From the NCBI RefSeq assembly GCF_008693075.1, contig NZ_VXKJ01000037.1, forward strand, positions 124,001 through 188,000: 64,000 nt of DNA. Reading direction: 5' to 3'. Position 1 is the first letter of the stretch, and every line of letters starts with the position of its first letter. The translations under genes were made by a program, and so were the position numbers. This document shows, one piece after another, positions 43,343 through 55,485 of this stretch. Origin of the DNA: Corynebacterium phocae (GTDB lineage Bacteria; Actinomycetota; Actinomycetes; Mycobacteriales; Mycobacteriaceae). The notes under the pieces are model-generated. The model was not told where the DNA came from and did no database searches. It worked only from the letters and a program-made list of their open reading frames with translations.

Positions 43343-44935
43343 TTAGAAGACCACGCGCAGGATACTAACCGTGACGGCCGCAATACTAGCGGAGGCCGGA
43401 AGGGTGATGACCCAGGCCATGGCGATAGGCTTCATCAAAGACCAGTTGGCAGCCTTGTTGACCATACCCACTCCGAGAACCGCTCCAATGAGAATGTGGG
43501 TGGAGGAGACAGGAAGTCCCATGATGGAGGCCGCCATGACCACACCGGCAGCTGCTAGCTCAGCGGCGAAGCCGGATGAAGGGTGCATCTTGGTGATGTC
43601 CGTGCCCACCGTCTGGATGACGTAGCGGCCAATAAACCACAGGCCCGAGACCAACGCGATACCCATGGTAATCATCACGAAGGAGGGGACCTCCGCTTCC
43701 GAGTTAATGCTGCCGTTTTTCAACACATCGAGAACGGCCGCGAAGGGGCCAATGGCGTTGGCAATATCGTTGGAGCCGTGCGAGAACGCGAAGGCGGACG
43801 CGGTGAACACCTGCATCCAGCTAAACAGCAGGAAGGTTGAGCGGTCCAAAGACTTTTTCTTCAGCGCCTTGGCAAAAATAAATACCGCCATCCACACCAG
43901 CGCACCAATCATGCCCATCACCACAAAGTTCTGCAGCGGGGTCAACTCCAGGCCGGTGTGCTTGAGGCCCTTGAATAGCATCATGGCCGAAATTACTACC
44001 GAACCCAGAGCTGCCAGCAGCGGCACCCAATTCTCCAGCGCGCGGTGGGAGTCCACCTCCTTTAGATTCTTCTTAAAGGAGTGGAGCTGCCGGTAGTAGT
44101 CGGACTCCAAGTCCTCCGGTGCCACATCCTCGTCCGCCTTCAGTCGCCGGGCGTCACGTTCTAGGGCGTTGGTGTAGGAGATCTGCTGCAGCTCGGTCAG
44201 GCGCTGCAGGTGGTTCTGGTGTTCTTTTTTCAGCTCCGCCTTGCGGGTTTTGATTTCCCGGATTTCCTGGTCCGCTTTTTCGTTATAAACCAGGATGGAG
44301 GTCTTAATCCACTTGAATAATAGGTAGGCGGTCAGGCCGCCCAGAACGGGGGAGAGCACCCAGGAAAAGGCAATGGTGCCAATCCCGCCCCACTGCACCA
44401 TCTCCAGGCCACCTTTATGCGTGAGAAAGCCCACGGTGAGCGAGGCACCAACAATGCCGCCGATGATGGAGTGCGTAGTGGAAACCGGCCAGCCCTTACG
44501 CGTGGCAATGAGCAGCCAAATGGCCGCGCCCAGCAGTGAGGACATCATGATGTACACGAACTCTAGGGGGTCAAGGCCCTCAATCGCGTTGAGGTCTACG
44601 ATTCCGGAGCGGACGGTATCAGTAACGTCACCTCCGGCTAGGACCGCGCCGGATACCTCAAAGATGGCGGCCACGGCCAGCGCCTGCTTCATGGTCAACG
44701 TCCCCGCACCCACCGAGGTGCCAAAGGAGTTAGCTACGTCATTGCCGCCAATGTTGAAGGCCATGAATACCGCAAAAATAATCGCGGTAACCAAGATGAT
44801 GTGGCCTGGCCTGCCGGAGGTGTAGTCCAAGGACCAGAAGATGAACCAGATCAGGGTTACTGACAACAGCAGCCCGAAAGTTATGTGCCAAATCCAGTTG
44901 GAAAGTGTTCCCGAGGACTGCTTCTGATTGATCAT
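43343..44935 (-). CDS. pit: Inorganic phosphate transporter, Pit family
   Basis: A 530-residue membrane protein, H+/metal-phosphate symporter. Duplicated PiT signatures are seen as [20 protein letters not shown] (N-terminal half) and [17 protein letters not shown] (C-terminal half). A central cytoplasmic loop of about 100 residues is charged and coiled-coil-like ([17 protein letters not shown]). About ten membrane helices flank it. ATG 44935 is favoured over TTG 44950 because AAAGG is well spaced from it. Confidence 0.93.
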   Translation of the reverse strand: MINQKQSSGTLSNWIWHITFGLLLSVTLIWFIFWSLDYTSGRPGHIILVTAIIFAVFMAFNIGGNDVANSFGTSVGAGTLTMKQALAVAAIFEVSGAVLAGGDVTDTVRSGIVDLNAIEGLDPLEFVYIMMSSLLGAAIWLLIATRKGWPVSTTHSIIGGIVGASLTVGFLTHKGGLEMVQWGGIGTIAFSWVLSPVLGGLTAYLLFKWIKTSILVYNEKADQEIREIKTRKAELKKEHQNHLQRLTELQQISYTNALERDARRLKADEDVAPEDLESDYYRQLHSFKKNLKEVDSHRALENWVPLLAALGSVVISAMMLFKGLKHTGLELTPLQNFVVMGMIGALVWMAVFIFAKALKKKSLDRSTFLLFSWMQVFTASAFAFSHGSNDIANAIGPFAAVLDVLKNGSINSEAEVPSFVMITMGIALVSGLWFIGRYVIQTVGTDITKMHPSSGFAAELAAAGVVMAASIMGLPVSSTHILIGAVLGVGMVNKAANWSLMKPIAMAWVITLPASASIAAVTVSILRVVF

Positions 44936-45118
44936 CGTTAACCTTTGCAAAGAGGTGGGTTACTGGCGTGTGATGCCTTTAGCCTATTACCTATACCCCC
45001 GAAAAATAAAACCGGCGGGTGTCCGCAATGGGGGAGCACCACGGTATCTCCGGAAACCTCGCTGCCACCGGGCCACTGCCCTCATGGCGGCGCGGGGAAT
45101 ACGCTCCACGCATGGGAA

Positions 45119-45143
45119 AGGCCACCCGCTACGCGGGTGGCCT
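45119..45143 (-). terminator. Hairpin after zinc protease gene
   Basis: AGGCCACCCGC (45119-45129) pairs perfectly with GCGGGTGGCCT (45133-45143) over a TAC loop. On the minus strand it is followed by TTCCC, a weak tail. It probably ends transcripts from the protease and possibly protects against read-through into pit. Confidence 0.65.
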
Positions 45144-45195
45144 CAGCCGGGCGTTGCAGCCACCGGACAGGGCCGTTGGTTGCCGTTGCCCGGAC

Positions 45196-45266
45196 GCACA
45201 ACTCTGCACAACTCTGCGCGGCGGCACCGCGCGCGGGGCAGTGTGCGCGGGGCAGTGTGCGTGGGG
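45196..45266. repeat. Two adjacent short tandem repeats
   Basis: GCACAACTCT occurs twice in tandem at 45196-45215. GCGCGGGGCAGTGT occurs twice in tandem at 45231-45258, with a degenerate third start (GCGTGGGG) at 45259-45266. Both lie just past the end of the zinc protease gene. Confidence 0.8.
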
Positions 45267-45280
45267 TCTACTGAGCCCCT

Positions 45281-46216
45281 TTAGTTGTTGTACACACCGC
45301 GCTCAAGGAAATCGCATGTGGACATGGTGCCGTGACCATAGCCGGTCAGGAAGGCCTCCGCGCGCTGCTGGGAGGAGCCGTGCGTCCAGGTATCTGGGCG
45401 GACCTGACCACCGGAGCGTTGCTGGATGTTGTCATCACCCACGGCGCGGGCGGCGTCTATGGCGTCTTGAGCCTGTTCGTTAGTGATGGTCTGGAGCATG
45501 GCGTTGTCACCTTTGTCGGCGTAGTGCGCCCAAATTTCGGCGTAGCAGTCCGCTTGCAGCTCAATTTTCACAGCGTTAGAGTCCGCGCCCGGGTCGTTGT
45601 AGTTAGACAAGCCCAGGGTTCCCTCCAGGTTTTGCACATGGTGGCCAAACTCGTGGGCCACAATATACATCTGCGCCAGCGGGGCGTTGTCCGCACCAAA
45701 CCGGCGTAGCTGGTCAAAGAAGCTGGTGTCAAAGTACGCGGATTGGTCCACTGGGCAGTAAAAAGGGCCGGTGGACGCGGACGCGGTGCCGCAACCTGTC
45801 TGGACGGCACCGTCAAAGATGACGCGCCCGGGCTCAACGTAGTCAATGCCGGCCTGCTGTGGGAGCAGCTCCGCCCACATCCGATCCACGGAAATGGCCG
45901 CGTACATCACGCGGCAGTCGTCGTATTTGTTGCCGTCCTCAGGGGTTTGGCAGTGTGCGAAGGCGTCTTCGCCTTCCCCCGTACCCCCGGAGGATCGCCC
46001 GGCGGCAGGGTCGCGGGCCGGCTCCACCTGGGTCTGACCGGGTTGTTGCCCCAGGATTTGCCCAAGGTCGCCCGGGTTGCCGCCCATGAGGAGGAATAGC
46101 CCCACCATCACCAGGGTTCCCAGACCGCCACCGGCCGCCAGTGTCTTTCCGCGGCCGCCGCCGCGCCCCGAGCTGGCGCGCTTGCCGCTGAGGTCTGCAT
46201 CTGATCTAAAAGTCAT
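45281..46216 (-). CDS. Neutral zinc metallopeptidase (YpfJ family), membrane-anchored
   Basis: About 311 residues from ATG 46216 (GGAAAG upstream; the longer frame adds 36 unrelated residues). A Gly/Arg-rich N-terminus precedes one membrane helix (about 28-45), a Gln/Pro/Gly linker, and an exported metalloprotease domain with HExxH as HEFGHH (H188, E189, H192) and a downstream [11 protein letters not shown] with the third ligand. Cysteines pair in the exported part (C90, C101, C142, C154). The substrate is unknown. It is divergent from aspS. Confidence 0.9.
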   Translation of the reverse strand: MTFRSDADLSGKRASSGRGGGRGKTLAAGGGLGTLVMVGLFLLMGGNPGDLGQILGQQPGQTQVEPARDPAAGRSSGGTGEGEDAFAHCQTPEDGNKYDDCRVMYAAISVDRMWAELLPQQAGIDYVEPGRVIFDGAVQTGCGTASASTGPFYCPVDQSAYFDTSFFDQLRRFGADNAPLAQMYIVAHEFGHHVQNLEGTLGLSNYNDPGADSNAVKIELQADCYAEIWAHYADKGDNAMLQTITNEQAQDAIDAARAVGDDNIQQRSGGQVRPDTWTHGSSQQRAEAFLTGYGHGTMSTCDFLERGVYNN

Positions 46217-46393
46217 GGGGCTTATCTTTCCACAATATTGGCGGTCAAACACCGGGAAGTAGCCCAACAGTTCACAAGTTGCGTGCGGGGAGTAGACTCG
46301 GTGGGCGTTAATGTGCCTTGGCACCGGCGCGCGCTGTCTACGCGTGGCGGGTGCTGTCTAAGGTGCGACAAAAGATTGAAAGGAATCACTACA

Positions 46394-48187
46394 GTGCTGC
46401 GTACGAATCTTGCAGGCGAACTGCGCGCGGAGATGGCCGGTCAGACCGTCACCCTAACCGGATGGGTCTCCCGCCGCCGCGACCATGGCGGAGTCATCTT
46501 CATTGACTTGCGTGACCGTTCCGGTATCGCTCAGGTTGTCTTCCGCGAGTCTGAGGTAGCTGAGGCTGCTCACGATCTTCGCTCGGAATTCTGTGTCCAG
46601 GTCACCGGCGTCGTGGAAAAGCGTCCGGAGGGTTCCGCGAACCCCAACCTGGCCTCGGGTGAGATTGAGGTCAACGTCACTGAGCTCAACGTGCTATCCG
46701 AGTCCGCCGCGCTGCCTTTCCAAATCGATGACCCCTCTACTTCCGGTGAGGTAGGAGAAGAAGCCCGCCTGCGCTACCGCTACCTGGACCTGCGCCGCAA
46801 GAGCCAGGCCGGCGCTATGCGCCTGCGCTCGGAGGCTAACAAAGCCGCCCGCCGTGTGCTTGATTCCCATGACTTCACCGAGATTGAGACCCCAACGCTC
46901 ACCCGCTCCACCCCAGAGGGCGCGCGTGACTTCCTGGTGCCGGCTCGGTTGAAGCCCGGTTCCTGGTACGCCCTGCCGCAGTCCCCACAGCTGTTTAAGC
47001 AGCTGCTCATGGTGGCCGGCATGGAGCGTTACTACCAGATTGCGCGCTGCTACCGCGATGAGGATTTCCGTGCGGACCGTCAGCCGGAGTTCACGCAGCT
47101 AGACATTGAGATGTCTTTCGTGGACCAGGATGATGTCATGGAACTGGGTGAAGAAATAGCGCGGGAGCTGTGGAAGCTCATTGGCTATGATCTCAAGACG
47201 CCAATTCCGCGCATGACCTACGCCGAAGCCATGCGACTCTACGGCTCTGACAAGCCGGACCTGCGCTTTGACATCAAAATCGTGGAATGCGCTGAGTTTT
47301 TCAAGGACACCACTTTCCGCGTGTTCCAAAACGAATACGTCGGTGCCGTGGTTATGGAAGGTGGCGCTTCCCAGCCCCGCCGCCAGTTTGACGCCTGGCA
47401 GGAGTGGGCAAAGCAGCGCGGTGCCAAGGGCCTGGCCTACATCACCGTTGGTGAAGACGGCGAGCTCGGTGGTCCCGTGGCCAAAAACATTACCGAGGAG
47501 GAACGCGCGGGCATTGCTGCGCACGTGGGCGCTAAGCCAGGGGACGCCATCTTCTTCGCGGCAGGCGACACCAAGTCCTCCCGCGCGCTGCTGGGCGCAG
47601 CCCGTGGTGAAATCGCCCGCAAACTTGATCTCATCAAAGAAGGGGACTGGGCCTTTACTTGGGTCGTAGACGCTCCTATGTTTGAGCCCGCCGCGGACGC
47701 CACAGCTTCCGGTGACGTGGCCTTGGGCAACTCCAAGTGGACCGCCGTCCACCACGCGTTTACCTCGCCCAAGGCGGAGTATATGGACTCCTTTGATTCC
47801 GCGCCCGGTGAGGCCCTGGCCTACGCCTATGACCTGGTGTGCAACGGAAACGAAATTGGTGGCGGTTCCATCCGTATCCACCGCCAGGACGTGCAAAAGC
47901 GCGTGTTTGACGTCATGGGAATCGGTGAGGAAGAGGCGCAGGAGAAGTTCGGCTTCTTGCTGGACGCTTTCCAGTACGGCGCACCACCTCACGGCGGAAT
48001 TGCCTTTGGTTGGGACCGCATTGTCTCACTGTTGGGTGGCTTTGACTCCATTCGCGATGTCATCGCGTTCCCCAAGTCCGGCGGCGGAGTAGATCCGCTA
48101 ACCGATGCCCCCGCACCGATCCCCGCGCAGCAGCGTAAGGAAACCGGCGTGGACTTCAAGCCGGAGAAGAAGCAGCAGGACAAGTAA
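46394..48187 (+). CDS. aspS: Aspartate--tRNA ligase
   Basis: A 597-residue bacterial-type AspRS: an N-terminal OB anticodon domain ([11 protein letters not shown]), class II motif 1/2 ([40 protein letters not shown]), the bacterial GAD insertion (about 290-420) and motif 3 ([15 protein letters not shown]). GTG 46394 follows AAAGGA and gives the family N-terminus [10 protein letters not shown]; the open frame extends 52 codons upstream without similarity. Whether it also charges tRNA-Asn depends on gatCAB elsewhere. Confidence 0.96.
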   Translation: MLRTNLAGELRAEMAGQTVTLTGWVSRRRDHGGVIFIDLRDRSGIAQVVFRESEVAEAAHDLRSEFCVQVTGVVEKRPEGSANPNLASGEIEVNVTELNVLSESAALPFQIDDPSTSGEVGEEARLRYRYLDLRRKSQAGAMRLRSEANKAARRVLDSHDFTEIETPTLTRSTPEGARDFLVPARLKPGSWYALPQSPQLFKQLLMVAGMERYYQIARCYRDEDFRADRQPEFTQLDIEMSFVDQDDVMELGEEIARELWKLIGYDLKTPIPRMTYAEAMRLYGSDKPDLRFDIKIVECAEFFKDTTFRVFQNEYVGAVVMEGGASQPRRQFDAWQEWAKQRGAKGLAYITVGEDGELGGPVAKNITEEERAGIAAHVGAKPGDAIFFAAGDTKSSRALLGAARGEIARKLDLIKEGDWAFTWVVDAPMFEPAADATASGDVALGNSKWTAVHHAFTSPKAEYMDSFDSAPGEALAYAYDLVCNGNEIGGGSIRIHRQDVQKRVFDVMGIGEEEAQEKFGFLLDAFQYGAPPHGGIAFGWDRIVSLLGGFDSIRDVIAFPKSGGGVDPLTDAPAPIPAQQRKETGVDFKPEKKQQDK

Positions 48188-48244
48188 CACCTAAAAAATT
48201 CGCGCTCGCCGTATCTCAGCGGGCGCGTCAGGAAGGCGCAAGAC

Positions 48245-49480
48245 GTGGTCGTTGAACAATCAGACCAGCACAGTAGTACTAACCGCGACAACCTTGACGT
48301 TGCCGCTGCCGTGGAGGTGGCTCGGGAGCTGCTTGTGCGGCGGTTTGGAGGCTCCCCGGAGCTCGACGAGGTCGAGCATCTGGGAGGTTCCGGCAATGGC
48401 ATAGTAGCCCGGGCCCGTCTTGCGCCTTCGCCCTTCCTTCCTTACCGCTCCGTGGTGGTCAAGCACATGCCTTACACCGATAGTGAGGGAGATGACGTGG
48501 CTTTCCTGCGGGAGGTAGTGGCGTATCAGTTCACCACCTCCTTGCCGTCCGACGTGCGCCCTGGGCCGCTTTTGCTGGCGCACGACGTGGAGTCCCGCGT
48601 CCTGGTGTTAACCGACATCGGAGACGCGCAGACCCTGGTTGACGCCCTCGACCACGCAGATGAGAGGCAACGAATCACTATCTTGCGCCAGCTAGGGGAG
48701 CAGCTAGGAAGAATGCACGCCGGTACGGCCTCGCGTGAAAACGACTATGACGCACTTTTGTCGCGGATGATGAAGAAAAACCCTGACTTTGCCGAACGCC
48801 AGGCGGAGCGCGACCAAGGCCTGCTGTACTCCATCAAGATTGGCCAGGACATCTTGGCGGCGGCCGGGTTGGAACCGCCCGCAGAGTTCCGCGACTACGC
48901 ACAGCACGCGGCCGACATCCAGCAATCGGGGCGCGCACGCGCCTTCACGCCCTTTGACCTTTCCCCGGACAACATTGTGGTGGGGGACAAGATTCACTTC
49001 CTCGACTATGAGTGGGCGGGCTTTCGCAATGTGGGCTTTGACGCGGCCTCCGTCATCGCGGGTTTCCCGCAGTTTTTGTTCTTCCGTCCCTTCACCAACA
49101 AGGAATCGGAAGTATTCCTCAGCGCCTGGCGCCGGGAGATCATAGAGACCTGGCCCCGCTATGAAAATGACTTCAACCTTCACCGCCTAGTGGTCTCCTC
49201 GCTCATTGGCTGGGCTCTATCTAGCGTGAGCATGCTCTGCGCTGACGGCATGGATGCACTGCTGGCCATGCTTAATCAGGGTCTGGATGAGCAGGAGCAG
49301 GCGGAGTTCCTGCGCCCAAGTTCCCAAGGCCCGTTTACTGAGGATGAACTGCTGGTGCGCCAGGATCTTTATGAGACCTTTGAGGCCTTGTCCCGGTATT
49401 CTTCCACGGGAGGGGAAAAATGCCGTGCCGTAGCCGGCTTTGCTGCCGCGGTAGCCGAACGACTTAGCCCCGCTAAATAA
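48245..49480 (+). CDS. APH-like (aminoglycoside phosphotransferase fold) protein
   Basis: A 411-residue protein with a protein-kinase-like/APH fold: a glycine loop region [12 protein letters not shown], the ATP-lysine strand SVVVKHMPY, the catalytic loop [11 protein letters not shown] and the metal-binding FLDYEWAG. In the catalytic loop the usual first histidine of HxDxxxxN is Phe, but the Asp and Asn remain, so activity is possible. The natural substrate is unknown; small-molecule kinases (choline, maltose, amino sugars) share the fold. GTG 48245 follows GGAAGG. It is one base from rarA, and the order aspS-kinase-rarA-alaS is conserved in Corynebacterium as I recall. Confidence 0.75.
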   Translation: MVVEQSDQHSSTNRDNLDVAAAVEVARELLVRRFGGSPELDEVEHLGGSGNGIVARARLAPSPFLPYRSVVVKHMPYTDSEGDDVAFLREVVAYQFTTSLPSDVRPGPLLLAHDVESRVLVLTDIGDAQTLVDALDHADERQRITILRQLGEQLGRMHAGTASRENDYDALLSRMMKKNPDFAERQAERDQGLLYSIKIGQDILAAAGLEPPAEFRDYAQHAADIQQSGRARAFTPFDLSPDNIVVGDKIHFLDYEWAGFRNVGFDAASVIAGFPQFLFFRPFTNKESEVFLSAWRREIIETWPRYENDFNLHRLVVSSLIGWALSSVSMLCADGMDALLAMLNQGLDEQEQAEFLRPSSQGPFTEDELLVRQDLYETFEALSRYSSTGGEKCRAVAGFAAAVAERLSPAK

Positions 49481-49481
49481 G

Positions 49482-50840
49482 ATGGACCAGGACGCGCTGT
49501 TTGGGCCCGCTGCCACAACCCCCAGCGGGCAACCCGCACGGCTGGGACACAACATGTTCGACACCCACGCCGGCTCCCCACTGGCCGCGCGTATGCGCCC
49601 ACGCACACTCGACGAGGTCCTGGGCCAAGATCACCTCCTAGAACCCGGTAAGCCCCTGCGCCGCCTGGTGGAGGGCTCCGGTGAGGCCTCCGTCATTCTC
49701 TACGGCCCGCCGGGTACGGGCAAGACCACCATCGCTTCGCTCATTGCCACGGCCATGGGCCAAAATTTTGTGGGGCTCTCCGCTCTAGACTCCGGGGTCA
49801 AACAGGTTCGCGAGGTCATCACCCAAGCCCGCCAGGACGCCATCCGCAGCGAGCGGACCGTACTCTTTATCGACGAGGTCCACCGTTTTTCTAAGACCCA
49901 GCAAGACGCGCTCCTGGCGGCCGTGGAAAACCGCTTCGTGTTGCTGGTGGCCGCCACCACCGAAAACCCCTCCTTCTCCGTGGTTTCGCCGCTGTTGTCG
50001 CGCTCGTTGCTATTGCAGCTCAAACCGCTGGCGGAAGATGACCTTAAGGCCCTAGCCACCCGGGCCCTAGCCGATGAACGGGGTATCGGCGGCAGGGTAA
50101 GCATGACCCCAGAGGCGCTTAGTCAGCTGGTCATGTTGGCCTCCGGTGACGCGCGCCGCACGCTGACCTACCTGGAGGCCGTGGCTGCTGCCGTAGAAGA
50201 CGGCGGGGAGATCACGCCGGTAACCATCAAGGCCAACATTGACCGCGCGGTGGTGCGCTACGACCGTGACGGGGACCAGCATTACGACGTGGTTAGTGCG
50301 TTTATTAAATCCATTCGCGGCAGTGATGTTGACGCCGCGCTGCACTACCTAGCCCGCATGATTGAGGCCGGGGAGGACCCACGCTTTATCGCGCGAAGGT
50401 TGATAGTGCACGCCTCCGAGGACATCGGCATGGCAGATCCGCAGGCGTTGCAGGTGGCAGTCGCTGCTGCCGATGCCGCCGCGCTCATCGGACTGCCCGA
50501 GGCCCGGCTGCCACTGGCCCAGGCCACCATCCACCTGGCCACAGCGCCGAAGTCCAACGCCGTCTACCGGGCGATTGGTGCAGCGCAGGCCGATATCCGC
50601 GCAGGCAAGGTGGGCCATGTGCCGCCGCACCTACGCGACGGCCACTACGCCGGGGCCAAGGAAATGGGCAACGCGGTGGGGTATATCTACCCGCACGACC
50701 AGCCACGTGGGGTGGCGGCGCAGCAGTACCTGCCGGACGCCCTTGCGGGAGCGGAGTATTACCAGCCCACGGAATTCGGGGCGGAAAAGCGCATAGCCGA
50801 ATACTTGGGGCGGCTGCGGCGGCTTATCCGGGGGAAATAG
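49482..50840 (+). CDS. rarA: Replication-associated recombination protein RarA (MgsA)
   Basis: A 452-residue AAA+ ATPase related to RuvB and clamp loaders. Walker A is GPPGTGKTT (75-83), Walker [10 protein letters not shown], sensor 1 [11 protein letters not shown], and the C-terminal tetramerisation domain carries [16 protein letters not shown]. It acts at stalled replication forks with SSB. The start is two bases after the preceding stop. Confidence 0.95.
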   Translation: MDQDALFGPAATTPSGQPARLGHNMFDTHAGSPLAARMRPRTLDEVLGQDHLLEPGKPLRRLVEGSGEASVILYGPPGTGKTTIASLIATAMGQNFVGLSALDSGVKQVREVITQARQDAIRSERTVLFIDEVHRFSKTQQDALLAAVENRFVLLVAATTENPSFSVVSPLLSRSLLLQLKPLAEDDLKALATRALADERGIGGRVSMTPEALSQLVMLASGDARRTLTYLEAVAAAVEDGGEITPVTIKANIDRAVVRYDRDGDQHYDVVSAFIKSIRGSDVDAALHYLARMIEAGEDPRFIARRLIVHASEDIGMADPQALQVAVAAADAAALIGLPEARLPLAQATIHLATAPKSNAVYRAIGAAQADIRAGKVGHVPPHLRDGHYAGAKEMGNAVGYIYPHDQPRGVAAQQYLPDALAGAEYYQPTEFGAEKRIAEYLGRLRRLIRGK

Positions 50841-50930
50841 CGGCGCTTTGCTGCGCCTCGTTGGCGCTGGCCGGGCTGGCGGGTAAAGTATTGCGGGTTA
50901 GTGTAGGCAATTAAAAAGGAACAGACCGCC

Positions 50931-53603
50931 GTGAAGACCCATGAGATCCGCAATCGCTTTACCCAGCACTTTGTTAACGCTGGACACGAGGCCGTCCCCA
51001 GCGCCTCGCTGATTCTGGATGACCCCAACCTGCTCTTCGTTAACGCGGGCATGGTTCCCTTCAAGCCTTATTTCCTAGGCCAGCAAAACCCCCCCTTTGC
51101 CAACGGCACCGCTACCTCCATCCAGAAGTGCGTGCGCACTCTGGACATTGAGGAGGTGGGCATTACCACCCGGCACAATACATTTTTCCAGATGGCCGGC
51201 AACTTCTCCTTTGGCCAGTATTTCAAGGAAGGTGCCATCACCCTAGCGTGGGGCCTGTTGACCAACTCGGTTGAAGAAGGCGGCTTTGGCCTTGATCCGG
51301 AACGCCTGTGGGTCACCGTGTATTTAGACGATGATGAAGCCGCCGATATTTGGCATGAAAAAATTGGCGTTCCCCGCGAGCGCATCCAGCGCCTGGGCAT
51401 GGAGGATAACTACTGGTCCATGGGTATTCCCGGGCCATGTGGTCCGTGTTCGGAAATCTACTACGACCGCGGTCCGGAATACGGCAAAGAAGGCGGGCCC
51501 GTTGCCGATGACAACCGTTACATGGAAATCTGGAACCTGGTATTCATGCAAAACGAACGCGGGGAGGGGATTGGCAAAGGCAACTTTGAAATCTTAGGCC
51601 CGCTGCCGAAGAAAAATATTGATACCGGCATGGGCGTCGAACGCGTGGCCTGTATCTTGCAGGGCGTGGAAAACGTCTACGAAACCGACTTGCTACGCCC
51701 CGTCATTGATGTGGCCGAACAGCTCACCGGCGCGCGCTATACCGAGGACGCCGACCCGCAAGACCTCATCCGTTTCCGCGTGGTCGCTGACCATTCACGC
51801 ACCGGCATGATGCTGATCCTGGACGGCGTTACCCCTTCCAATGAGGGACGCGGCTACATCCTGCGCCGCCTGCTGCGCCGGATCATTCGCTCCGCCCGCC
51901 TGCTCGGTGCCAAAGACGCCACCATGAGTAAATTCATGAACTCGATCATGGACACCATGGAGCCTTCCTACCCAGAGATTGGGGAAAACCGCGAGCGAAT
52001 CCTGCGCGTTGCGGTAGCTGAGGAAAAGGCCTTCCTCAAGACCCTGGAGTCCGGCACCAAGCTCTTTGATGACGCAGTGGCCGGGCTGAAGTCTGCTGCT
52101 GCGAAAAAGCTCACGGGGGATAAGGCCTTTGAGCTGCATGATACTTACGGGTTCCCTATCGATTTGACCCTGGAGATGGCGGCTGAGGCCGGCCTGGAGG
52201 TAGACATGGAGGGCTTTAACGCCGCCATGGGGGAGCAGCGCCGCCGGGCCAAGGCTGATAACCAGGCCAAGAAGCATGGGCACGTGGACCAGTCCATCTA
52301 CCGCGAGTGGTTGGACAATCACCCCACCGAGTTCACCGGCTTTGACACTCTGGAATCAGACGCCAAGGTCCTGGGCCTGGTGCGCGATGGTCAGAAGGTC
52401 ACCGACGTGCAGGTGGGTGACGAGGTTGAGGTTATTTTGGACCGCACCCCGCTCTACGCGGAGGCCGGTGGCCAGTTAGCCGACCGCGGCCGGATCGTGG
52501 CAGGGGACACCCTGCTCGAGGTGGGCGACGTGCAAAAGATTGGCAAGCAGCTCTGGGTTCACAAGGCCAAGGTCACCGCCGGCGGCCTGGACCTAGGTTC
52601 CACTGTCAGCGCCGAGGTGGACCCGCGCTGGCGCCACGGCGCGGTCCAAGCCCACTCCGCCACCCACCTCATCCACGCCGCTTTGCGCCAGGTGCTTGGC
52701 CCCACTGCCGTCCAGGCGGGGTCCTTGAACCGGCCGGGTTACCTGCGCTTTGACTTCAACTACACCGAGCAGCTCACGCCCGCTCAGCTGGAGGAGATCG
52801 CCCTTATCACCAACCAGGCCGTGGACGCCCACTTTGACGTCAACACCATTGAAACCACCCTGGACCACGCCAAGGATATGGGCGCAATGGCGCTGTTCGG
52901 TGAGAACTACGGCTCGGAGGTCCGCGTCGTGGAAATCGGTGGCCCATTTTCCATTGAGCTTTGCGGCGGCACCCACGTGGCCAACTCTGCGGAGATCGGC
53001 CCTGTCTCCGTGTTGGGCGAGTCCTCCGTGGGCTCCGGAGCCCGCCGCATCGAGGCATACTCCGGTATGGACGCTTTCCGCTACTACTCCAAGGAGGCCG
53101 CGCTCATCGAGGGCGTGTCCCGCGAGCTGAAGGTCCAACCTGAGGACCTGCCGGAGCGGATTGCCAACCTGACGGAGAAACTTCGCGCCGCCGAAAAAGA
53201 GATCGCTCAGCTGCGCAAGGCCCAGCTCATGGCCGGCGTGGGCGAGCTGCTCAACCAGGCACAAGACGTCTCCGGATTCCGCGTGCTCACCGCCGCGTTG
53301 CCTGAAGGTGCTACCGGCGGGGACCTGCGGACCGTGGCCACCGACCTGCGCAACCGCGTGAAGGACGAGCCAGCCGTCATCCTCCTTACCGCTCGAGACG
53401 GCGCGAAACTGCCGTTCATCGTGGCAGCCACCAAGCCCGCGATTGAGCGTGGTGTGAAGGCCGGTGACCTGGTCAAGCGCTTCGGCGAATATGTCGAAGG
53501 CCGCGGCGGCGGCAAGCCGGACATGGCGCAGGGCTCTGGCTCTCACCCGGACGGCGCGCAGCAAGGTTTCCAGGCAATCAAGGACCTCCTGGAGACTCTG
53601 TAG
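50931..53603 (+). CDS. alaS: Alanine--tRNA ligase
   Basis: An 890-residue class II synthetase of full length: catalytic domain ([29 protein letters not shown]), editing domain with [12 protein letters not shown] and the zinc-binding [13 protein letters not shown], and a C-terminal C-Ala/DHH-type domain ([19 protein letters not shown]). GTG 50931 is the first codon fitting the family start. It is followed by a perfect terminator, although mltG and ruvX lie downstream in the same direction. Confidence 0.97.
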   Translation: MKTHEIRNRFTQHFVNAGHEAVPSASLILDDPNLLFVNAGMVPFKPYFLGQQNPPFANGTATSIQKCVRTLDIEEVGITTRHNTFFQMAGNFSFGQYFKEGAITLAWGLLTNSVEEGGFGLDPERLWVTVYLDDDEAADIWHEKIGVPRERIQRLGMEDNYWSMGIPGPCGPCSEIYYDRGPEYGKEGGPVADDNRYMEIWNLVFMQNERGEGIGKGNFEILGPLPKKNIDTGMGVERVACILQGVENVYETDLLRPVIDVAEQLTGARYTEDADPQDLIRFRVVADHSRTGMMLILDGVTPSNEGRGYILRRLLRRIIRSARLLGAKDATMSKFMNSIMDTMEPSYPEIGENRERILRVAVAEEKAFLKTLESGTKLFDDAVAGLKSAAAKKLTGDKAFELHDTYGFPIDLTLEMAAEAGLEVDMEGFNAAMGEQRRRAKADNQAKKHGHVDQSIYREWLDNHPTEFTGFDTLESDAKVLGLVRDGQKVTDVQVGDEVEVILDRTPLYAEAGGQLADRGRIVAGDTLLEVGDVQKIGKQLWVHKAKVTAGGLDLGSTVSAEVDPRWRHGAVQAHSATHLIHAALRQVLGPTAVQAGSLNRPGYLRFDFNYTEQLTPAQLEEIALITNQAVDAHFDVNTIETTLDHAKDMGAMALFGENYGSEVRVVEIGGPFSIELCGGTHVANSAEIGPVSVLGESSVGSGARRIEAYSGMDAFRYYSKEAALIEGVSRELKVQPEDLPERIANLTEKLRAAEKEIAQLRKAQLMAGVGELLNQAQDVSGFRVLTAALPEGATGGDLRTVATDLRNRVKDEPAVILLTARDGAKLPFIVAATKPAIERGVKAGDLVKRFGEYVEGRGGGKPDMAQGSGSHPDGAQQGFQAIKDLLETL

Positions 53604-53628
53604 CTGGCCCCAGCCCCACGAGCAGAAG

Positions 53629-53656
53629 GTGGCATCCACGCGGGTGCCACTTTTTT
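53629..53656 (+). terminator. Terminator after alaS
   Basis: GTGGCATCC (53629-53637) pairs with GGGTGCCAC (53642-53650), with one G-T pair, and is followed by six T. Confidence 0.88.
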
Positions 53657-53741
53657 AGTGGGGTTTACCTACGCTATCCGCCGCCAGTTAGATACAATAA
53701 GAACCCAAGATTTCATTCACAAAACCTTTCAAGGAGTCCGC

Positions 53742-54305
53742 ATGTCCATTCAGCCCGACAAACCGGGGGTGGAAGACCCAGGTCCCGGCCGTCGGCTGGG
53801 GCTGGACGTGGGTACTGTGCGGATCGGGGTAGCGGTGTCTGACCGGGACGGGAAGCTGGCCATGCCCGTGGAAACTATAAAGCGGGAAACCGGTTTTAAA
53901 GACCAGGACAAAGCAGATATCGACCGCCTAGTAGAGTTGGTCCGCTCCTACCAAGCCGTGGAAATTGTAGTGGGTTTGCCAAGGGATTTACATGGCAACG
54001 GATCCAAAAGTGTCAAACACGCCAAAGAAATCGCGTTCCGGATCACCCGCAGGCTGAAAAATAGTGCGACTATGGATGAAGTGGTTCCGCCAGTTCGGAT
54101 GGCTGATGAAAGACTAACTACCGTGGTGGCAACTCAAGCGTTGCACGCTTCCGGCGTGAATATGCGGAAGGGCCGCAGCGTTATCGACCAAGCCGCTGCC
54201 GTAGAAATCTTGCAATCGTGGTTGGATGCACGTGCTCGCGTGCTGACAAACTGCGCTTGCTCGTCAGCTAGCGAAACGTTTAACAAGGAGAATTTAGATG
54301 ACTAA
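53742..54305 (+). CDS. ruvX: Putative Holliday junction resolvase RuvX (YqgF)
   Basis: A 187-residue RNase H-fold protein. Motifs: [15 protein letters not shown] (first catalytic Asp), [15 protein letters not shown] and DERLTTVVA, with a final D in [11 protein letters not shown]. Length is a little longer than E. coli YqgF because of N- and C-terminal tails. ATG 53742 is chosen because AAGGAG is well placed; the open frame starts 28 codons earlier. It overlaps mltG by 8 bases. The family takes part in 16S rRNA 5' maturation and/or recombination. Confidence 0.9.
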   Translation: MSIQPDKPGVEDPGPGRRLGLDVGTVRIGVAVSDRDGKLAMPVETIKRETGFKDQDKADIDRLVELVRSYQAVEIVVGLPRDLHGNGSKSVKHAKEIAFRITRRLKNSATMDEVVPPVRMADERLTTVVATQALHASGVNMRKGRSVIDQAAAVEILQSWLDARARVLTNCACSSASETFNKENLDD

Positions 54306-55476
54306 CACCGGGTACAATGACACCGCCGTGGTGGCCCAACGAAGAACCAAGCGGCAAAACAGTCTGGCTATAATTATCGCCTCATTGGTGCTCATCGTGG
54401 GAGTTGTGGGGTATTTAGGAATTCGTATGCTTAGTAACGATCCTGCGGTAGCCGATGATTATGAAGGCAATGGCATTGAAGAAACCGTACTCGTGGAGGT
54501 CGCGGAAGGCTCCTCCATGTCGGCGCTGGGGCCGGTGCTGGAAGAAAAAGACGTCGTGGCCTCAAACCAGGCTTTCCAGACCGCCGCGGCCAACAATCCG
54601 GATGCAGCTTCCATAAAGCCCGGGTTCTTCACCCTCCGTAAGCAGCAGAGCGCGAAATCTGCAGTAGAGGCCCTACTAAACCTGGAAAATATGGTCGATT
54701 TGCTCGAAGTCCAGGGTGGCTCCACCTTGTCTGACGTGGTTGTCGTTGGTGGGGATGTTCGCTACGGCATCTACTCCATGATTTCCCAGGTCACTTGCGC
54801 TGAAGGTGCCTGCGTGGATAAAGCTGAGCTGGAACGCGTTGCCGCCACCGTGGATCCGGCTGAATTGGGCGCGCCGGTGTGGACCCACGAGCCCATCAGG
54901 GCCCGCGGTGATGACCCCAAGCGGATTGAAGGCCTCATCGCTCCAGGTCAGTACATCCTGGACCCCACCATGGGGGCGCAGGAAATCCTTACCGATCTCA
55001 TCACGCGTTCCGCAGAGGAATACAACAAGACCAACATTGAGCAACGCGCGGGCACCATTGGACTGAGCCCGTACGAACTGCTCACCGCCGCGTCACTGGT
55101 GGAGCGCGAAGCACCCGCCGGGGAGTTCGACAAGGTGGCCCGCGTTATTCTCAACCGCTTGGCTGAGCCAATGCGCCTGGAGTTCGACTCCACCGTCAAC
55201 TACTCCCTGGACGATGTGGAGCTAGCCACCACGGATGAGGCCCGCAACGCTGTGACGCCGTGGAATACTTACGCTAAGGACGGATTGCCAGAGACTCCCA
55301 TCGCGTCGCCGTCCCAAGAGGCTATCGGAGCCATGGAAAATCCGGCTGAGGGTAACTGGAAGTTCTTTGTCACCGTTGACAACGACGGCACGACCAAATT
55401 CTCCGACACTTTTGACCAGCACCTTGGCTTAGTCCAGGAGGCGCTTGACAACGGTGTTCTTGATTCCCAACGATAA
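54298..55476 (+). CDS. mltG: Endolytic murein transglycosylase MltG
   Basis: A 392-residue membrane-anchored enzyme: a short cytoplasmic N-terminus with RRTKRQN, one membrane helix (about 19-41), a LysM-like domain ([16 protein letters not shown]), and the YceG catalytic domain containing [12 protein letters not shown] with the catalytic Glu and YSLDD in place of the more usual Y(T)L. It cleaves nascent glycan strands and sets their length. The start overlaps ruvX. The order alaS-ruvX-mltG-aroE is typical of actinobacteria. Confidence 0.93.
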   Translation: MTNTGYNDTAVVAQRRTKRQNSLAIIIASLVLIVGVVGYLGIRMLSNDPAVADDYEGNGIEETVLVEVAEGSSMSALGPVLEEKDVVASNQAFQTAAANNPDAASIKPGFFTLRKQQSAKSAVEALLNLENMVDLLEVQGGSTLSDVVVVGGDVRYGIYSMISQVTCAEGACVDKAELERVAATVDPAELGAPVWTHEPIRARGDDPKRIEGLIAPGQYILDPTMGAQEILTDLITRSAEEYNKTNIEQRAGTIGLSPYELLTAASLVEREAPAGEFDKVARVILNRLAEPMRLEFDSTVNYSLDDVELATTDEARNAVTPWNTYAKDGLPETPIASPSQEAIGAMENPAEGNWKFFVTVDNDGTTKFSDTFDQHLGLVQEALDNGVLDSQR

Positions 55477-55485
55477 GGATTAGAT

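Larger units (their letters stand above)
44936..45280. other. Intergenic region between pit and zinc protease
   Basis: No gene seen in about 345 bases. It holds a perfect hairpin (45119-45143) and two short tandem repeats (45196-45216, 45231-45266). The pit promoter must lie at its left end; AGGTAATAGGCT on the minus strand near 44980-44995 may be part of it. Confidence 0.5.

Noticed and set aside
47099..47992. 297-codon minus-strand frame opposite aspS
   Set aside because: Antisense to conserved aspS motifs; no ribosome site or promoter.
52593..53639. 348-codon minus-strand frame opposite alaS
   Set aside because: Shadow frame of the alaS editing and C-terminal domains; no recognisable protein features.
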